Shown here: positions 61,989 to 64,000 of the stretch, piece by piece
Position numbering within the stretch: position 1 is the first letter of the stretch
How the letters are laid out: each line of letters begins with the position of its first letter
Assembly (NCBI RefSeq): GCF_014349235.1
Contig: NZ_JACSOH010000021.1
Span: 1 to 64,000 of the forward strand
Source: Cytophaga sp. FL35
Lineage (GTDB): Bacteria; Bacteroidota; Bacteroidia; Flavobacteriales; Flavobacteriaceae
DNA: 64,000 nucleotides
Direction of reading: 5' to 3'
Position numbers and translations under genes: made by a program
The notes under the pieces: generated by a model
What the model was told of the DNA's origin: nothing
Databases searched by the model: none
What the model saw: only the letters and a program-made list of their open reading frames with translations

Positions 61989-63330
61989 GCTCTAATTCTT
62001 TTTTTATAGTATTTACCAACAAACCAATATCTCCTGCACCCATACTGATCAAAACCTGAGGATCTTGCTGTTTAATTTCCGCTAGAAGGTTTGTTTTTTC
62101 AATTCTTTTCTTGTAAGGCGACTGTATTTTTTCCAACAACCAATCTGAGGTAACTCCTTCAATTGGCTTTTCCCTCGCGGGATAGATATCCATCAACAGT
62201 ACGCTGTCAAATTGCGAAAGGCTTTGCGCAAATTCATCAGCAAAATCCCGGGTTCTGGAGAACAAATGAGGCTGAAATACCACTACCGTTTTTTTATCGG
62301 GATGCATTTCACTTACCGCTTCAAACACCGCATTTATCTCAGTTGGGTGATGGGCATAATCGTCAATGAACACCAAATCATCCCGCTTAATGTGATAACT
62401 GAACCTGCGTTGCACCCCTTTGAAAGTGGACAGCCCTTTTGCCAATTCCTGTACAGGATAATCTGTAAAGCTGGCCATAGCCAAAGCCACCAATCCGTTT
62501 AATAGATTGTGCCTACCAGGTTTGCTGAACCTTACATTTGTAATTAATTCTTGTGGGGTGCGTACATCAAATTGATAACTGCCCCCTTCCACTTTCAGGT
62601 TTTCTATACAAAAATCACTGCCGTCTTCTATACCATAAGTCAACCCTACAAGAGGCAGTCCTTTTCGAACCAATAAATGCCCCCCAGGCTGTATCTGGTC
62701 TACAAAATACTTAAAGGAGGTTCTAAGCGCCTCCACATCGCCATAAATATCCAAATGATCGGCATCCATAGAGGTTACACAGGCTACGTTTGGGAACAGC
62801 CTTAAAAACGAGCGATCAAACTCATCTGCTTCCACCACTGATATATCCGCTCCCCGGAACACAAAATTGCTGTCAAAATCTTCTGAAATCCCTCCTAAGA
62901 ATCCAGTAAATGGAGCTTCCACTTCATTTAGCAAATGAGCCAAAATACTCGTGGTAGTGGTCTTACCATGCGTACCGGCCACCGCCAAACAGTACGAGCT
63001 TTTGGTAATCAAACCTAAAACTTCCGATCGTTTTTTTATGTCAAAACCGCGATTTAGAAAATATTGGTATTGCGTATGCTCCGTTGGTACGGCGGGCGTA
63101 TACACCACCAATGTTTTGGCCGCATCCTTGAACCCTTCACCAATAAGGTTGACATCATCTTCATAGTGAACGGCCACCCCCAACTCCACTAACTCTTGGG
63201 TAAGCGGGGTCTCGGTCTTGTCATAACCGGCCACATTCTTGTCTATGAACTTAAAATACCGCGCCAAGGCAGACATACCTATGCCTCCTATACCTATAAA
63301 AAAGACGTTATGTACGGTTTTTAAATTCAC
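61972..63330 (-). CDS. murC: UDP-N-acetylmuramate--L-alanine ligase
   Basis: 452 residues. Adds L-Ala to UDP-MurNAc. N-terminal nucleotide-sugar site FIGIGGIGMSALAR (11-24), ATP-binding GTHGKTTTTS (119-128), VEADEFDRSF, and the C-terminal DDYAHHPTEI and VFQPHLFSRTRDF. One base after murG; overlaps ftsQ. Confidence 0.97.
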   Translation of the reverse strand: MNLKTVHNVFFIGIGGIGMSALARYFKFIDKNVAGYDKTETPLTQELVELGVAVHYEDDVNLIGEGFKDAAKTLVVYTPAVPTEHTQYQYFLNRGFDIKKRSEVLGLITKSSYCLAVAGTHGKTTTTSILAHLLNEVEAPFTGFLGGISEDFDSNFVFRGADISVVEADEFDRSFLRLFPNVACVTSMDADHLDIYGDVEALRTSFKYFVDQIQPGGHLLVRKGLPLVGLTYGIEDGSDFCIENLKVEGGSYQFDVRTPQELITNVRFSKPGRHNLLNGLVALAMASFTDYPVQELAKGLSTFKGVQRRFSYHIKRDDLVFIDDYAHHPTEINAVFEAVSEMHPDKKTVVVFQPHLFSRTRDFADEFAQSLSQFDSVLLMDIYPAREKPIEGVTSDWLLEKIQSPYKKRIEKTNLLAEIKQQDPQVLISMGAGDIGLLVNTIKKELEHAHEL

Positions 63331-63331
63331 T

Positions 63332-64000
63332 TTACTTCAATAATTTTTCTATTTCATCCACAATATGATTTGTGGCATTTGGCAAAGCCATTTTTTTAAT
63401 GTTTGCCGATAATTTTTTCTGTTGGGACGGGTCATTGATCAAACCGGAAAAAACCGATTCAAAATTCTCATCCAATTCCGATTCCCTTAGCATTAAGGCC
63501 GCATCCTCATTGACCAATGCCATGGCATTTTTAGTCTGATGGTCTTCTGCCACATTGGGCGAAGGAATAAAAAGAACCGGCTTGCCCACTATGCTCAATT
63601 CCGAAACTGCACCGGCCCCTGATCGGGAAACCATTACATCTGCCGCGGTATAGGCATAATCCATTCGGTTCAAAAAATCCAACACCTTCACGGTATCCGA
63701 TACATATTTTTTGTATTCTTCTATATATAGTTTGCCGCATTGCCAAATCACTTGAAGCCCCAAGGATTGGATAAATTCCAGCTTGGCGGCAATCAATTGG
63801 TTGATCCTTCGGGCGCCCAAGCTCCCTCCCAATATTAAAAGGGTAGGTTTCTCCGAGTCTAACCCAAAATGGGATAAAGCCTCTTGCTTACTTACTTTCA
63901 TTTCCACCAAATCCCCCCGAACGGGGTTACCGGTCTTTACAATTTTACCGGCCGGAAAAAATTTTTCCATACCGTCATAGGCCACACAAATCTTGGCCAC
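63332..64000 (-). CDS. murG: UDP-GlcNAc:undecaprenyl-PP-MurNAc-pentapeptide transferase, C-terminal 222+ residues (5' end outside window)
   Basis: Partial gene open at the right edge; the GTG at 64000 is an internal codon. The visible part starts at [14 protein letters not shown] in the linker between the two GT-B domains, then [15 protein letters not shown] (donor-site glycine loop), [38 protein letters not shown] (UDP-GlcNAc-binding signature) and a normal C-terminus. Makes lipid II at the inner membrane face. It heads the visible murG-murC-ftsQ-ftsA-ftsZ run. Confidence 0.95.
   Translation of the reverse strand: MAKICVAYDGMEKFFPAGKIVKTGNPVRGDLVEMKVSKQEALSHFGLDSEKPTLLILGGSLGARRINQLIAAKLEFIQSLGLQVIWQCGKLYIEEYKKYVSDTVKVLDFLNRMDYAYTAADVMVSRSGAGAVSELSIVGKPVLFIPSPNVAEDHQTKNAMALVNEDAALMLRESELDENFESVFSGLINDPSQQKKLSANIKKMALPNATNHIVDEIEKLLK

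Noticed and set aside
1-64000. CRISPR array, prophage, transposase or defence genes
   Set aside because: No direct-repeat/spacer pattern, integrase, transposase, phage structural or nuclease/helicase defence genes were found on either strand.

Overview
The window looks like a chromosomal segment of a marine member of the Flavobacteriaceae (Bacteroidota). The support is: a short RpoD without region 1.1; many genes preceded by the Bacteroidota -7 motif TAnnTTTG, sometimes with TTG 20-22 bases upstream, and almost no Shine-Dalgarno sites; type IX secretion/gliding proteins (Plug, PorT); a TamL-type outer membrane lipoprotein; a complete Na+-NQR operon; an AccD without zinc-finger cysteines; and an FtsZ with a very long C-terminal tail. 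The genus cannot be settled from the sequence alone.

Layout. 1-5940 (minus): the N-terminal 1724 residues of a giant repeat-built surface protein that runs off the left edge, preceded by a small secreted partner. 5941-6500: AT-rich non-coding DNA with inverted repeats. 6501-8460 (plus): M15 peptidase, M48 metalloprotease and a 55-residue membrane protein. 8558-8950 (minus): ankyrin protein. 9242-12420 (plus): gpmI, map and a methyltransferase. 12417-19979 (minus): nqrABCDEF, a small conserved unknown and apbE, which attaches FMN to NqrB/NqrC. 20136-25389 (plus): T9SS Plug, a DUF3667 protein, apaG, pruA and a DinB-like protein. 25577-25724: overlapping tiny ORFs behind a good promoter. 25726-26361 (minus): rsmG. 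26471-28847 (plus): fatty acid desaturase and aminotransferase. 28928-31767 (minus): trkA-trkH. 31977-34239: ubiE/menG and porT (plus), then a SpoU-type RNA methyltransferase (minus). 34263-47725 (plus): tamL, fbaA, accD, a TPR lipoprotein, rpsO, pnp, rpoD, a VF530 protein, rpe, a YpdA-like reductase and an unknown lipoprotein. 47776-55917: two two-component systems on either side of a TonB-receptor-like outer membrane protein, with a probable frameshifted membrane gene inside the first system and a dienelactone hydrolase after the second. 55970-57043: a nucleoside-hydrolase-like protein. 57275-64000 (minus): murG (partial)-murC-ftsQ-ftsA-ftsZ, then yqeY and tRNA-Arg(TCG).

Most of the window is housekeeping: cell division and wall synthesis, sodium-coupled respiration, RNA turnover, central carbon metabolism and envelope biogenesis. 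I found no prophage, insertion sequence, CRISPR array or defence island. The points most worth a second look are the likely frameshift in the membrane gene between the histidine kinase and response regulator (49698-49971), the tiny ORFs at 25577-25724, the NqrB flavinylation motif with Glu before the acceptor Thr, the AccD without its Cys4 zinc finger, the composition change inside the giant adhesin, and the inverted-repeat intergenic region at 6080-6149.
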